Shown piece by piece: positions 11,786 to 24,800 of a stretch of 64,000 nucleotides of DNA (position 1 is its first letter; each line of letters opens with the position of its first letter). Source of the stretch: Cheilinus undulatus. Lineage: Eukaryota > Chordata > Actinopteri > Labriformes > Labridae. The stretch is from NCBI RefSeq assembly GCF_018320785.1, contig NC_054867.1, forward strand, positions 38,056,355 through 38,120,354, in the 5' to 3' direction. The position numbers and the translations under genes were made by a program. The notes below the pieces were generated by a model. That model saw only the letters and a program-made list of their open reading frames with translations. It made no database searches and had not been told where the DNA came from.

Positions 11786-14302
11786 GCTTCTGCTATGGCT
11801 GACTTTGAGAAATCTGAATGTTTTTGAAGAGGCACGAAGAAATAATGCACAGAACATTACGGATGAAACAGCCAAGACGTAACTTCAAGGCAAGATGAAG
11901 TCCAAAAAGAAAGTGGTATGATTGTCTGTGTTTGATCCATCCGTAAAACAATCAAGGCCAAAAGATTCAGTTTTATATTCTCTTGTATTTTTATATCAAA
12001 ACATTATTTGGAATAAAACGGTGATGCTGCATTACAAAGCAGTAGACAAAAATCCTGGATTTTTTAAAACCACTACTCAGTGAGCCTATCAATCTTAGTG
12101 TAAAAGACTTTTGAAAATCTTTTATCAGTCTTCTGTAACTGCAAAGGATCATAATACAAAGGCAAGGTTTTTCTTTCAGTGTCAAAGTAAAGCAAGAATT
12201 TAAGGTTGGTTTTAAGGAATCTTGCAGATGTTGCGGGATCTTAAAGTATTGTTTCTTTAGAAAGGCTGAGCAAACTCTCAGAAGTCATTGTTTGATAGTT
12301 ACAGTGTAAAGAAACCAAACTGTTCAGATGTTTTCAAATGGTGCTGGATCCAACAGTAATTGGTAATGGTTCTATTTTCACAAAAACAAAAAAAAAATTC
12401 TGTGTTTTCACAGTGTGACGATGCTGATATAGTTGTTATCTCCTCCAGCAGCATGCTTCTTTTTTTATCACAAACATTAACACAGTCTAAACGTCTGCAT
12501 GCTTAAGCCTCCAGCACTGCCACTGACAGTCACATGAATGCTGATGGGAGCAGTTAAGCCTCCAGAAACTTAATACGAGCAGGGATCTTCCACCGCCTGC
12601 AGTCAGGCCGCACTCTGCATGTAAACAAAGTCCCTGTCTGTGACTTAATAAGAACGGCTCAGGCTGAAGACTTTCTGATGCCAGGACCAATTGAGAACCG
12701 ATTCTAAACACAAGCATTCCTTGCCTGTGACACTCTGACGCTGAACTGAGCCTTCTATATGGACTTGTATTGATCTGACAAAGCGATGGAAGAGATGTCC
12801 CTTATGCACTGAGCTAAAATGTGTAAATATTGTATGGAGTTTAGCTGTTTTATTTTTCTTAATGTAAGTAAGACTGTAGCTAAGTTAGTCTTTGTGCAAA
12901 GCACCTGTGTTTAAAATTCTGCAGCAGTCTGTTCTGCTCTTTTCAAGCACTTGGACGTTAACAGGACTGGGACCAAAGCCCCTCTGCATCCTTCTTTTAC
13001 TTGATTTACTTTCACCTGAAAAGTCACGTCTTTGCTGCACTTGAGAAAGTTCATTTAATTTTTTTTCCTTCTTTTTTTCGTGCAAGTAAATGTTCCTTTG
13101 CTCTCGTCAAGTGACTGAGAAATGAAGACAGTACTGTGAAAAAGAAACCCCTGATTGTTACATGGAGTAACAGAAACGCTGTTGTGTTGTGCCACACTGT
13201 TCAAGGTTAAAATCTCCCAAGCTGAGCAGTCATATGACTCGATGAAGTCTCAGCTTCCTCGTCATGATAGTCATCATGTGGTTCAGGCCGCATATTTCTA
13301 CTGCCAGTACTTATTATGACTTTAGCCTCCGCTTGGAGCCCACAGAAATCTGTTGGACAGATTTACTGTGTGAGTGCTCTTATAATGAGTGAAACCTATC
13401 CTCCTCTTCCTGTTTAAAACATCACTTAAGAATATTGTGGTTATAAGAGAGTGCCGCGTTGCATGATCATTTATAGAGAGATGTGTTAGTGGAAAAGAGG
13501 CAGCTGGAGGCTCTCTGATGAAGCTATTCTGGGTCATTTTTCCCACTTCCAAAATGAAATTTTGCTGAGGTTCTTTTAAATATCCCAATTTTGTTTTTAG
13601 TTTCCATCTGATAGTCTTCGACGTGAGATTCCCTCTAAAATCCGCCTGTCCTTCCTAACCTGTGTGCTCTTTAAACCCTGATTATAAATGTTGTTCACGA
13701 ACATTAGGGAATAAAATCACAGCTCTGCCCGCTTCCTGAGCCACTTTGCTCCAGATCAACTCCTCAAAGCTGATTTTGCTCACTCACACGCCTGCCCACC
13801 ACATGATTACACATATACACACATGCACAAACATGGACAGATGCACGTGCACTCACACAGCAGCAGCAGAAGCACAGCGCTGTGCTGTGCTGGCTGGCGT
13901 TTCAGATAGAAGTATGCGAGTATCTGCGTGTTCATCTGTAATCCCTGTTTATGGCTGCAGTGTGTCCTGCTGCCCCTCCCCCCCCTCCCTCTCAGTGGAG
14001 CGGCGACGCTCGCATTCGATTCATTTCAATCTCTGTTCCCTCAGAATTACAACCAGCTGAAAACAAAAAAAGGAAAGCACATAGCATGGAAAGTGTGAAA
14101 GCTGCTCTCAGTCGTGCTTTTCTTTGAAAATGTTTTATACCCTTTCTTGAAGGTGTTACGTTTTGTTTGTATTGTTTACTCATGCTTTAATACCACTGTT
14201 CCTGAATGCATCTCGCTGCCATTGATATGTATAAAGGCATTTTATTGCTCAGTTTGTTTCTTATGGTGCTTTGGCAAACCTGCCAGTTGATAAACCAATA
14301 AA
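11786..14302 (+). other. igsf8: probable igsf8 3' UTR with two candidate poly(A) signals
   Basis: No further coding exon is seen after the igsf8 stop. AATAAA occurs at 12012-12017, about 230 bases after the stop, and at 14297-14302, followed by a GT-rich stretch near 14328-14345 that would suit cleavage. The region is less AT-rich than the introns and nearly repeat-free down to 14.3 kb, which fits a long 3' UTR. Which signal is used cannot be told from sequence. Confidence 0.35.
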
Positions 14303-15029
14303 ACCACTCTGGATTTATAATGTCATTTAGTTTTGTGTAGTCCTTTATTGTCTATGTTGCAGAAAATAGGTCCTTTTTCAGCGTGGAACCTGGAATGTTT
14401 AAATCAGGAGCCGCTAGAGACAGCTGGAGGGCTGACTGTGCTCAGAGAAATAACTTAATCAGTCTTAAAAAATGGTTCATGTGCTAGCCAAGCACATTTT
14501 CCATCTATATATTATAACAAAACCAAAACATCACTTGTGGTTGTTCCATTTTACTGAATTAGGACCAGGCAAGCAGAGGTTTGTGTTTCAGCTTCATTTA
14601 ACTCTCAGCACTTTGTGATTGCAGCTTTAGAGGTAAACAGGCAGAACACTGTCCTACATTTTTGCAGAATAAGATTTACTCATGCAGTCTTATTAATGTT
14701 ACAGTATGATTGATTGAACGACTTACAGTATGAAGATATCTGAAGTCAGTTATGGATTTGAGTTGATCTCTTTTCATACTTGATCCAAAGATATAACCTC
14801 ACATTAGTAAATCATTTCAAAAGCTAAATCAAAGCAGAAAAAGTAAATATTTCATAAATACTTGAAAATGGATTCCATAAATGTTAAATGTAAGAGAGGT
14901 AGTTTCACTGACATTACAACATCCCTTGTTTGTACTAAATGTTTTACTGTCTTTAAGCTCATTAATTTGGGTTTACTCTAGCAGCTTAAGAAATCTGCTC
15001 CTGTCTCAGTGCATTTGTCAACCTTGTTT

Positions 15030-15130
15030 TTTAAAGCTCCTGTCAGGAACTTTTGGTTTCTGTTGACTTAAGTAACAAAACAGCACCTGTTATCGCTTCT
15101 CTGGTTTGTTTTCTGAATGTGTAAGCACTA
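15030..15130. repeat. dispersed repeat copy (related to 22811-22935)
   Basis: The words AAGCTCCTGTCAGGAACTTT and CTGAATGTGTA recur in the same order, spaced alike, at 22811-22935. Two diverged copies of one interspersed family; class unknown. Confidence 0.55.
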
Positions 15131-15141
15131 TTATAAAATAC

Positions 15142-15942
15142 AGAGGTGGAAAAGTAGAGTACAAGTACTGGTCTATAAATCTACTCAAGTAAAAGTAAGA
15201 ACTACAGATTTGAAAATATTAAATATTCTAATATGACCAAGATGCAGTAAATCTTGAAACTCTGTTATCAGTCTCCTCTGACAAGAATGAAGCAGAGTCA
15301 ACCCCATAGAAAGGCAATGCATACGAATGAAGATAATGCCCTATGCATCCTTTAGTAACACCTTAAATCACAGGCAGGGACTCTAACCCAGTGGATAACG
15401 CTACTCATGGTGCTAATGTGTCTTACATCAAAAACAGCAACAATCCACCAGAGACATGAGGAATAGAATCATAGCAAGGATCACAGTCCAGCAGCCAACA
15501 TCTAAACATGAATACAAACATATAAAACACATGAACACTGCCCAGAGGCATGATAGGGAAATTTTGAAATGGCAGTGGACTCTTCACAGAGTTGAACTAA
15601 CACTAGTGGATCAGCACCATCAAATAACTAACTCAGAATGGAGTTAATTGACACTTCCAGGGTTAAATCAACTCTGATGTTTAACGCTGAAATATCAACA
15701 CTAGTTTTTGCTGTGTCCAACAGCTGTTTTGGGATGAGATGTGGAATAATCCTCTCGATATGTGCTACTATGTAGTCAACAGAGGGGGAAGAGGTGCAAG
15801 ATTACTGTACTCAAGTAAAAATACAGTTACTATGGGTAAAACTTAAGTATTAGTAAAAGTACTGATTTAAAATGTTTCAAAACTTCTCAATTACTGCAAT
15901 TTGAGTACGTTATTAGTTACTCTCCACTCCTGACTATACATT
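15142..15942. mobile_element. non-autonomous DNA element with CAGAGGTGG-type inverted ends
   Basis: The left end reads CAGAGGTGGAAAAGTAGAGT and the right end, reverse-complemented, CAGGAGTGGAGAGTAACTAA. Both flanks then carry the ACTCAAGTAAAAGTA word typical of an abundant fish hAT-like repeat. The interior (about 15585-15720) holds a separate AACTAACACT / TTAACGC repeat. I found no clean target duplication, so the element is old. Confidence 0.6.
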
Positions 15943-16079
15943 GCACTTGTACATGGAATAGGGATACACTGATGCATCAGTTTAACATTAGTTGAAAAAC
16001 GTAGGCCATTGGCAAATAATGTAGCATGAACAGTTATCAGCAGCTGAGTTTATCTGTTGTGTCCAATTAATTACTTCTG

Positions 16080-16345
16080 CCAAGGAGGTTATGTGATCGG
16101 GAGGGTTTGTTTGTTAGTTAGTTAGTTTGTTTGTTAGCAACATAACTCAAAAAGTTGCGGATGCATTTTGATGAAATTTTCAGGAAATGTCAGAAATGGC
16201 ATAAGGAAGAACTGGTTAGATTTTGGGACTGATTCAGATCACTGTCTGGATCCAGGATTTTTTTTTTTAGAGGATTCTTCACTATTGGGAGATAGTGCTA
16301 ATGGCGGAGGTCTGCGCTCTCCAAGTGCTTTTCTAGTTTGACGCT
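16080..16345. mobile_element. dispersed repeat, TTTGTTTGTTAGCAAC family
   Basis: The word order TTTGTTTGTTAGCAACATAA, ACTCAAAAAGTTGCGGATGC, TTGATGAAATTTTCAGGAAA and TGGATCCAGGA is a common interspersed repeat of fish genomes. It closes with GCGGAGGTCTGCGCTCTCC. A cousin lies at 18425-18705. It is a short non-coding remnant of uncertain class. Confidence 0.6.
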
Positions 16346-18424
16346 GACAACTGGTTCACCTAAAGCCTGGCACACACTACAAGATCTCCCTTCTGACCAA
16401 AGTTAGCAAAGTCCTGATTATCAGATGATTCTAAAGATTTTCCTGTGGTGTGTTAGTGATATTTCCCTCTCTGATCTGCTCAAAAGAAAATCAGAGCCAC
16501 TCCAATTTCAGATCATGAATACTGAACAGGTTTAATATATATGATCAGAAATCATGTTGTGTGGGGTGAGCACCAAGGACAATAGAGCAGGCATGAGCAG
16601 GATTGTTATGTGGAACAGACTGACAGCCAATCAGGACCGAAAGATGAAGCACAACAAACACAGCCATGACCACAAAAGTAACCTGAAGCAAAAAGTTAGA
16701 CGGGCGTCAGAACTAGAGGACCGACTCGCTGATTTGTGGCAAAAATCCAAGTGTTTGTGTAGCAGGTCCTGTAAAACATACCACAATTGAACTGACAAAG
16801 AAAGAAGTTAAGATGAACAGAGGTAGGCCTTCCCTGGGTGAGTGTTTTATGGTATTAGCACTTTCACACATGCACAAAACTCCTAAAATATATGAAAGCC
16901 CCTTTTTTTGTGAATAAAACTTAATTTGTTTTTTAAATGGTTCCACATACTGCCAAATAAAAAAAGAATTCAATAAACAATTTTGCATACATTTGTCAGC
17001 GGTCGACAGAAATCGTTTTAATTCTACTATTGATAGTGGCTGTCCTCCTGTGCCTCTCTGAGCTCCTGTGGTATTACAGTATATCAGTTTACAGAACATT
17101 ACATCACTAATGCAAATGTTAATCCCGTTCTTCCTGTACGACTTCAGAGCGCTGTGGCAGGCAGACAAACACAGGCTTTGTCAAACGCTGATAAGAAGCA
17201 GCAGCCTGTGGTTGCTCGATTAACATACCTGCTTTCCCGACCAATCTCTGCCAGCCGAACAGCATCTAAGGCGGGATTAAGCATGCAACACACAAAGGCA
17301 TGGTGCCCTCGCTGTGCCAAGGTATGCATAAAGTTGATGCTGATTTAAAGAAAAAGTAAAATGGAGACAGAAAGGTGCTAGATGATGAGAATTAAACACC
17401 TGTTTGAGGTTTTTTAAACAAGTCTAATTTTACTACAAAGTTCAGTTTACTTTGTACTACTAAGTACAAAGTTCAAGGGAGTAATGCAAGTTTAAATATA
17501 TTCCAAAAAAAAATATGTGAAACAGGTTGGTTTAAGTCCCTGTCTTGGGATACTTTTTTGTTATCTCAGGAAAATTATGCTTGTTTGTGACAAAAACATA
17601 CTTTTTTAGCAGTCTAAGGAATGCAACAATAAGCTGGTCACTGTAACAGGCTACATTATGGCATTGCCAACACTACTGAGATAAGTTATGTCTGTTTCTA
17701 TGTTATGGGCTTTTGTAGGTCTGCACATATGACATTAAATATCAAGAAAACAAACAGAAATTACTCATTCTAAAAGGGAAACTGAGTAAAAAAATGTAAG
17801 GATGCATGTGCACATTTGATTTTCATAATATAGCACAGGGGAGATTTAAGGGTCAGCCTTTTAGGATCGCTAAGCTCCTAAAATAATATGACATGAAGAC
17901 GAGGGTCGGACATGTTGCTTACTCCTGATAAGCCCCCCCATTTTACTGTCTAAAAAGTTTTACTTTCCCTCATATGGGAGTTTGATGAACAACAATAGTA
18001 AAAGAAAAACGTGACTGTAGTAAAAACATTGATTTTCTACAGTTATTGAAATTCAGTTTCTATGTGTATTCTACTTAGTAAACTGTCCTCTTACAGGTAT
18101 GTTTTATGGCATGGGTACTCAGCAAAAACCGGAGAGTTGAATTCTTTTGTGTTAAATTTTTATGAGATGATTTAAATTCCCAAAGTTGATTTTTAACTCT
18201 ATTCAGATTAAATAAGCTTCAGTGTTGGAGTTTTTTTGACAGTGTTCATCCATTCAGTGTTAGTCCAACTCTGTAGAGACTCTTGATCTAAGCTTTGCCC
18301 ACTGTCTTTTCAAATCTGGGGAGGCAGTGTTTTCCCATCAGAGTTTAGATGTATTTATATGTGTTAAGCTGTGTTTAGATGTTGCCTGTTGTAAAGTGAT
18401 CACTGCAGGGATTAATTACCCACG

Positions 18425-18705
18425 CAGATGAAATCGGCAGGGGGTTATGTAAAGGGTTCTGTATCTTTGTTTGTTTCTATGTGTACAAGATAAGTCAAGA
18501 ACGGCAAGTCAGATCTTCACCAAACTTTCAGGGAATATTGGGATGGTGACAGGGAAGAATCGATTAGATTTTGGTGATGATCCACGCACCCGTTCGGTTT
18601 TTCTCAGACTTTGAAATTTTGAACAACATAGTAATCAATGGGAGCTTAAGTTCCTCGGTGGCGCTGCTTAGGCGTGGGTCTGCCACCTCAGACGGACATT
18701 CTAGT
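18425..18705. mobile_element. dispersed repeat, relative of 16080-16345
   Basis: It has the same layout as 16080-16345: a TTTGTTTG tract, a CCAAACTTTCAGGGAATATT word, GATTAGATTTTGGTGATGAT and an end reading GGCGTGGGTCTGCC. The two are clearly diverged, so they are old insertions. Confidence 0.55.
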
Positions 18706-18899
18706 TTGCTCATGTTTCTGGTGAAATGTTGTTTTTGATGTTGAGTGAGTGAAGTTATCCACTAAGTTGGTCACTTGGTAATGATTGGTTTACAACAATG
18801 GAGGGAGTGCAGACTATCAACTCAGGGCATATTCTAGCCTTGAAGCTGTCTCATTGCTCCATAGTTATTCTAAGAAATCTCACATTGCCACAGTTGGTT

Positions 18900-19160
18900 A
18901 ACTTGAGGTGTAATCTATATTTATTAAGAGTGTAAAGTGCTTTGCACTGTATAAATAACTGAAATTGTAAATACCTCAGATTTACACCCAATGTGAAGGG
19001 AAATAACACAGTATTAAGATTACACTTAAATCTGTAAAAAAATTAACACTATGAGAGAGAGTTAAATTATTTACACTTTCCAACGTGTTAAATTAACATT
19101 TAAAAGAGTGGACACAAACATTTTCTAGTGTTAGATTTAACACTGGCAGTTTTCTGTATA
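18900..19160. repeat. AT-rich repeat with TTAACACT / AGTGTTA inverted words
   Basis: Words such as AGTGTTAGATTTAACACT, GTGTTAAATTAACA and AGATTACACTTAAA recur in both orientations. Related words appear at 15585-15720 and 18140-18260. The pattern matches a fish non-autonomous repeat built of TTAACACT motifs; boundaries are not clear. Confidence 0.45.
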
Positions 19161-19224
19161 GAAGAATACATTTGGCTTAAAATATTTTTATCGATTCTAA
19201 ACAGGGTTCAACATGGTATCTTAA

Positions 19225-20288
19225 AATTATTGCTGGGCCGTTAACGGCGTTAACGCAAGACTCTTATCGCGCGATAAGAAAATTATCGCACGTTAATCTA
19301 TTCAGGAAAGGGGCTTACAGACACACCGCCGAGCACATGTAGTGGGCTACCAACACGCCTCCAGTCATTTCCAATGGGAGGAGGACGGAGGTTTGGGTCT
19401 GCTGTGAGCTGAAATGGATAACGTCTGTTTTTAGTGAAAGAGTGGATGCTTGGGTGTGTGATTACAACCAGTAGTCGATGTTACATGTTTGCACATAAGC
19501 ACAAACCAGAGGTTGCGCTGGGACAGAGCACCGTATCAGCTTTATGACATCATCGTAAAAACTAAACTTCTTTAAACAGCGGGCAGTTAGTTCACATTTT
19601 TCCTCAATAAAGGGCGGAAATGATCAGAATCCAATCAATAAATGGTGTGCTGTGACTCACCTTACAGATGAACACAGGCTGGAGTCAGTCAGAGGAGGTG
19701 CAAAGGCAATAAAAGTCTCCTGTCACCTCAGAAACCGCTGTGTCTTTGCAGCGCGAGCCCATTTAATCCTCTGAGCTGCACGTAGATGTGCAGATACGAA
19801 GAGCGAAATTGCTGGCATCTTAAAAGTGACTTTAATCATCCAGGGATGCATGATGGGCTTTTTGCCGGGTCAAGACAAAAGCAATCTTCTTCTTTCTCCT
19901 CCTTTGCGGGGTTGTAAACCAGTTACGTGCATACCGCCTCCTGCTGTTTTAGACCGAGTAAATACGCAAGTGCGCCAGGGCACGGTTCGGTATTGCTAGT
20001 GTGAAAGCATGCCTGCGGGGGAAGGGGGAGGGGGAGGAATCGCGGCGCGGTTCGAATTAACTGGGCCTGATGTGAAAGCACCCCTAAAATCCCGCTGGAT
20101 CCATCCTGACAGAGAGCTTCATACAGCACACGCTCATGCATCACAGCGCTGAGACAAGTTGGAGGGATGGAGAACAACTTCTTAATTCTGTCTCTGTTAT
20201 AACATGTGAGTAGGCCACAAACGTATGCCTTTATCTGTTAGATTTTCATGACTGAGATCATGGAAACTACGTGTTAAAGCGAGGTTTC

Positions 20289-20329
<41 letters not shown>

Positions 20330-20655
20330 TCGGGCGGTGATGAGCGAGCAAGAGAGAACAGGCGCTGATCTGAATCATCCCTCACCCATCTCTTTGTTAT
20401 ATTGCCATGGTTGAAATTCACATGATAAATGAGCAAACTTTAGTGTTTAAAGTAAGGGTTCAGTGGTGAGCAAGCGAGGTGTTCTCAAGCAGTCTGTGAT
20501 GCATTTTCCTTAATATTTAGATAGGTCAAGCATTTTTTTAATGTCTTTGGCAAAATTAAAATCTAGCATTTTAATCTACATTAATCTAGATTAACTACAG
20601 GATTGCAGTGAGATTAATCTAGATTTTAAAAATTAATCTATGCCCAGCATTACTT
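19225..20655. mobile_element. putative DNA transposon remnant with TGCTGGGC inverted ends
   Basis: The left end is TTATTGCTGGGCC followed by GTTAACGGCGTTAACGC. The right end reads ...AATTAATCTATGCCCAGCATTA, so TGCTGGGC is inverted at both ends. The subterminal parts are rich in TTAACG and ATTAATCTAGATTAA words. The interior is GC-richer, with no transposase found. A GA microsatellite lies within. Confidence 0.5.
20288..20327. repeat. (GA)n microsatellite
   Basis: A nearly pure GA run, interrupted by GACAGA near its start, inside the element at 19225-20655. Confidence 0.9.
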
Positions 20656-21750
20656 AAAATAGAATCAATATAGCTACAAAGTCACAAACTTTCTGTCAAA
20701 TTACCCATGTTATTTTAATTTGAAGTGTGATTGAGCATCCCTAAAAAGGGTCAAAAAGTACCTGCGATATAGCACAAAGGACATTATGCCTATCCTCATC
20801 TCTATTCTCCCCTAACGTTTTTTGCATACAAGCTAAGAAGAGATGAGCCTTAGAATAAAGATGGTGTATTGTGGGGCAGGGTTGGAGAGGGGCTAGCATG
20901 GCTTAGTCCAACCATCAAGAATCCCCTTACCATCATCCCCAAATCTCATGACTTGTTTAATCAGTCCTTAAACACCTTATATCAACACTTTGCACTTTAC
21001 AGAGACTTTTCTATGTACATGCTACTTATTGATTCATGTGCAACAGATTGTTTTTACAGTATCAGTTCTTTCACATATGTACAAAACTCCTGAACATTTT
21101 CTGAAATCAGAGTGGTGCAGTGCATCTATGAATGCAAATGGCTAAATTTTTAATGTCATTATCTGTGATTTTTCCTGCAAGAAGTTTTCTGTGTAAGGTT
21201 GATGTTTGAATGCAGAAGAAAATTTTTAAGAAATTTCAAAATTCTTGCAAATCAGGAAATGTCATCATTATGTTTTCTGTTCCCATGCATGCTCTCTGCT
21301 CTTTTGCTCATAATGTGTATTGACATAGCATCACAGTTTAGTTTACATGCTGTCCTGCTCCCCATGTCCAACATGGAAAGACTCTCACTGTGACAATATG
21401 CCTGATCAACTAAATCCTGATGATTTCAGAGGCAGTCTTTCTGAGATTTTCAAGAAAATTTCAGGAGTGCATATGTGGAAACAGCTTATGGTCTTCTTCA
21501 GCGCTTGGTAAATAAAAAGTCAGATATAGTCACTTTCAGGCAAGTTTTACACCTGAATTAGACAGTATCCAATACTGAGACGAGTAAACATTCAAAGAGG
21601 ATATAAATCAGCAACATCACTGCTAAATAACACAAAGCAGAAAAACTAATATATGTACATGTTTGTCAAGTAGCTCTTTCTTTCCCTCTGGTCCATCTGG
21701 ATTTTAAATCCTCTGTCTGTTCATCATCGATCCCAGATACCAGAACAAAG

Positions 21751-21813
21751 TCAGCTTCCTCCCTGATAGCTGCAGGACCATGATCGAGGTGTCACCAACT
21801 CCAGGAAGCTGTT
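21751..21813 (-). CDS. soat2: soat2 coding exon 15 (C-terminus and stop)
   Basis: A short terminal exon 3.8 kb beyond exon 14. After CCTCAACAG it reads [20 protein letters not shown] then TGA. The spacing from HCP to LVTPRSWSC equals that of human SOAT2, and the phase is right. Confidence 0.92.
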   Translation of the reverse strand, partial: NSFLELVTPRSWSCSYQGGS

Positions 21814-24800
21814 CTGTTGAGGAAGATTTTTAAGGGTTAGTTTAAATATTCACACAGCGCTTCTGCTGCTAGTAACATTATCTGTAATCCTTTTATATAT
21901 TTGTATCTGTACGATTTAATGTCATTTCATTATCATGTGGTAATCTCATTTTAAGGATGTCACTTCTATTTTTAGACAGCAGTTGTCTATGTTAAGCCAT
22001 GGTGTGTCCCTGTGTGTGGTTTTAGCCGGGAGTCGTTTGTAGTAGAATAAGTATGTTAAGTACATCTGCGCCCAGCTGTCACGCAAATCCCTTACATCTG
22101 TGACAACATCAAACACTTGAGCTGCAGAGGAGGAGGATTGCGAAGGGTTAAATACATGTCAGAGTTTTTACAAGCGTCCGTTATTTGACATGTCACTCTT
22201 TATGCGGCCCTATGTCTGCTGGTGGGTGTGTTAACTCTTTAAGAGCATGTTTCTGCACTGTATTAGGACATGTATGCCTGTAGTATGTGGGGTAACAGAT
22301 GCTCATGAATGACTGGAGATAAGAACAGATGACAAAGACAGGATGATGAAAGAGTGCAAGACTAAGTCGTATTCATCCGTGTTTGACGTCCAACATCAAA
22401 GTGCTCAAGTACTAGTGATGTAACATATTTTAATAGTGTGTTTCCATGACTTTTCCTCAGTCTTTTAGCCTGGTATCAAGTTTATTTTACCAACTGGCCT
22501 ATATTGTCTCTGTTTACGTCAGAAACTGGGGTCAGTTAGTGGGCTAACACCATCACAGCAGTGTCATACATTATAAACAAACTGCTGCTAGAGCTGGACA
22601 TCCTCTCACAATCTGTTTCTGTATCATCTGTTCAAAGGACTCTGAAGGTTTTGATGTCTCAGTCTCATTAGATGATTTTTCAAGCCTTCAAACTGCATGA
22701 TAAATCTTTGAGATGAATTTCAGTATATTTTCTGCTTAAAAAGGGGGTCAAAATTCAGACTTTCTGTCAGGTTTTACTCATTTTAATTGGACAAATCCCT
22801 ACTTAGGAAACTTAAAGCTCTTGTGAGGAACTTTTGGTTTGTAATCATTGCATTCCCTGAGGACAAGGCAGACTTTGCTGAGCCTCTCCTCTGAATGTGT
22901 AGATAATGTTTTTTCATCAGCAATCTCACTCTGCACTCTACAGTTATCAGTAGTTTAAGACTAGAAAATTTAAAAACAAGAAAAAAATCTCAGAAAGTAA
23001 GTTATTTGCCGGTACAATGTATTTCGAGTTTTTTTTTTTCTTTTTTAATTCAACTTTATTGATGAACAAAGTCTGGCAGCTACATTCATGAATAAAACAG
23101 ATTACAAACATAACAGTCAAAGCAACATCTTTAAATAAAACAGAGAAAAAGATCAGAGGTCTGATCAAGATTAAATTATGTATCTATTGACCTGTTTTAG
23201 CAGTTACACATACGTGGGCTAGCTTTAGCTTCATTTGCTTTAGATAAAACTAACAAGCTATGCTAGCTATGAAATTAATGTAACTACATACACCAATGTA
23301 GCTGAGTTAGCTTTAGCAACATGAGCTTTATCAAATGTAGCTAGAGCTAATGTAGCTAAAGCTAACATAGCTGTATAAATGTATTAATGTAGGTTAGATA
23401 GCTTTGTGAGCTTCGCATTTGCTACATCACCTACTTAACAACATTAGCTAAGTAGCTATGTTATCTATGGCAAAGTAAGCTGTAGCAACATGAGCTTTAG
23501 AAAACATTGCTAAAGTTAACTTGGCAACATAGATAACATAGAAACACAGCTTATGTAGCTGCTTTGTGGGCTTAGGCTTTGCTACTTTAGCTATGTGGCT
23601 ACATTATCTATGTATCTCTATTATCTATGTTGCTAAGTTAGCCTTAGCAGCATGAGCTTTCACAAATGTAGCTAAAGCTAACTAAGCTACATAGATAACA
23701 TAGATGTGTAGCTGCTTTTTGAGCTTAGCATTAGCAACGTAATATCTGTGAACCACATAGCTTATGCAGCTAACTGAGCTAAGTAAGCTATACCTGCTGT
23801 GTTAGAATGTTTTCATCAAGGACACGCTTTTTCCTGGAGGCAGACTGTTTACTTGGAATTATTAAACTTTTTGGAAGGTTTAACCTGATTTTATTTTGAA
23901 ATTTTCAGCAAATATTTCTGCTCTTAGATATGCAGCGTCTGAGATGAACAATGCTGCCAGACTGTCTTGGCCTATTGTTAGGTCTCACCCCATGTATGGA
24001 AGTTGGTCTTCCAGGAAGGCAACACAGGTACAAATCCAACCTGTTGCTCCCCTCCTGCTTGCCAATCATCATTCTCTTTAATATCAAATAAAAAGTATCT
24101 TAACTACTGTTTCAGACTGTGTGGGGTTTGCTGCGTAACAGGAAAAATCTGGAATAAAAGCATTTTGTACAAACAAGGTGAGTGTCTCCATAGAAATGAT
24201 ACACACCAAGGAGCACAAACAAAAAGTACAACTGTGCTGTTTATCTCCCCTGTGACATACACTAGAGTCTACTAAAAGAGGCATGCAAATCTGTAAAACA
24301 AGATAAATATGGCTCTCTATTTATGATTTTCCAGTCTATTTTGGCCAAGAGTTGAGAGCAGCTTACTGTAAAAATAGGCAAGACATCTCAAGATTCTTGG
24401 AGCATGAGATGTGCATGTCATGCATGTGAGACACAGTACTCATGCAGGATTCAGGCAGTCTGAATGCCCTTGTTAACATGCATGATAAAATGAAAACCAA
24501 GCTGTGATGCAGCCGTTATGTGGTCACGGACCTTGTCTGAAATGTCCGTAGAATCTATAAGGCTTAATCTGAAGTCTATAAGACTGCATTCACAATGAAG
24601 GCCAAAGTGACCTGAATCAAATTTCTTTTCTCAGATCAGGGCATTAAGTCTCGCAGTGTGGATGTAGCCTTGCTGCAGCGGTAAATCAGACACATTGCAT
24701 ACATCAGGCATATGTTTTTGAGGGTTCCCCCAAATGACAAAAAACCCCGACTATTCCCATAGCCTTCAGTAATGTCAGCAGTGGGCAGTTACTGTGCAGC

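Larger units (their letters stand above)
14303..21750. other. spacer between the convergent igsf8 and soat2 genes
   Basis: No exon of either gene is recognisable. The content is several degenerate non-autonomous repeats, each listed separately. The soat2 3' UTR must begin at 21750 and run leftwards; an ATTAAA-type signal on the - strand at 21154-21149 is a possible end, unconfirmed. Confidence 0.5.

Noticed and set aside
13746..14183. Open frames on both strands in the igsf8 3' flank
   Set aside because: They overlap in opposite directions, consist of simple CA- and CTC-rich sequence, and lack splice context.
17451..17475. Short hairpin ACTTTGTACT / AGTACAAAGT
   Set aside because: An isolated 10-bp inverted repeat in AT-rich DNA with no neighbouring gene or terminator context; expected by chance.
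23896..24284. Cluster of overlapping open frames in soat2 intron 14
   Set aside because: Four mutually overlapping frames without any domain; soat2 reads correctly across this intron without them.
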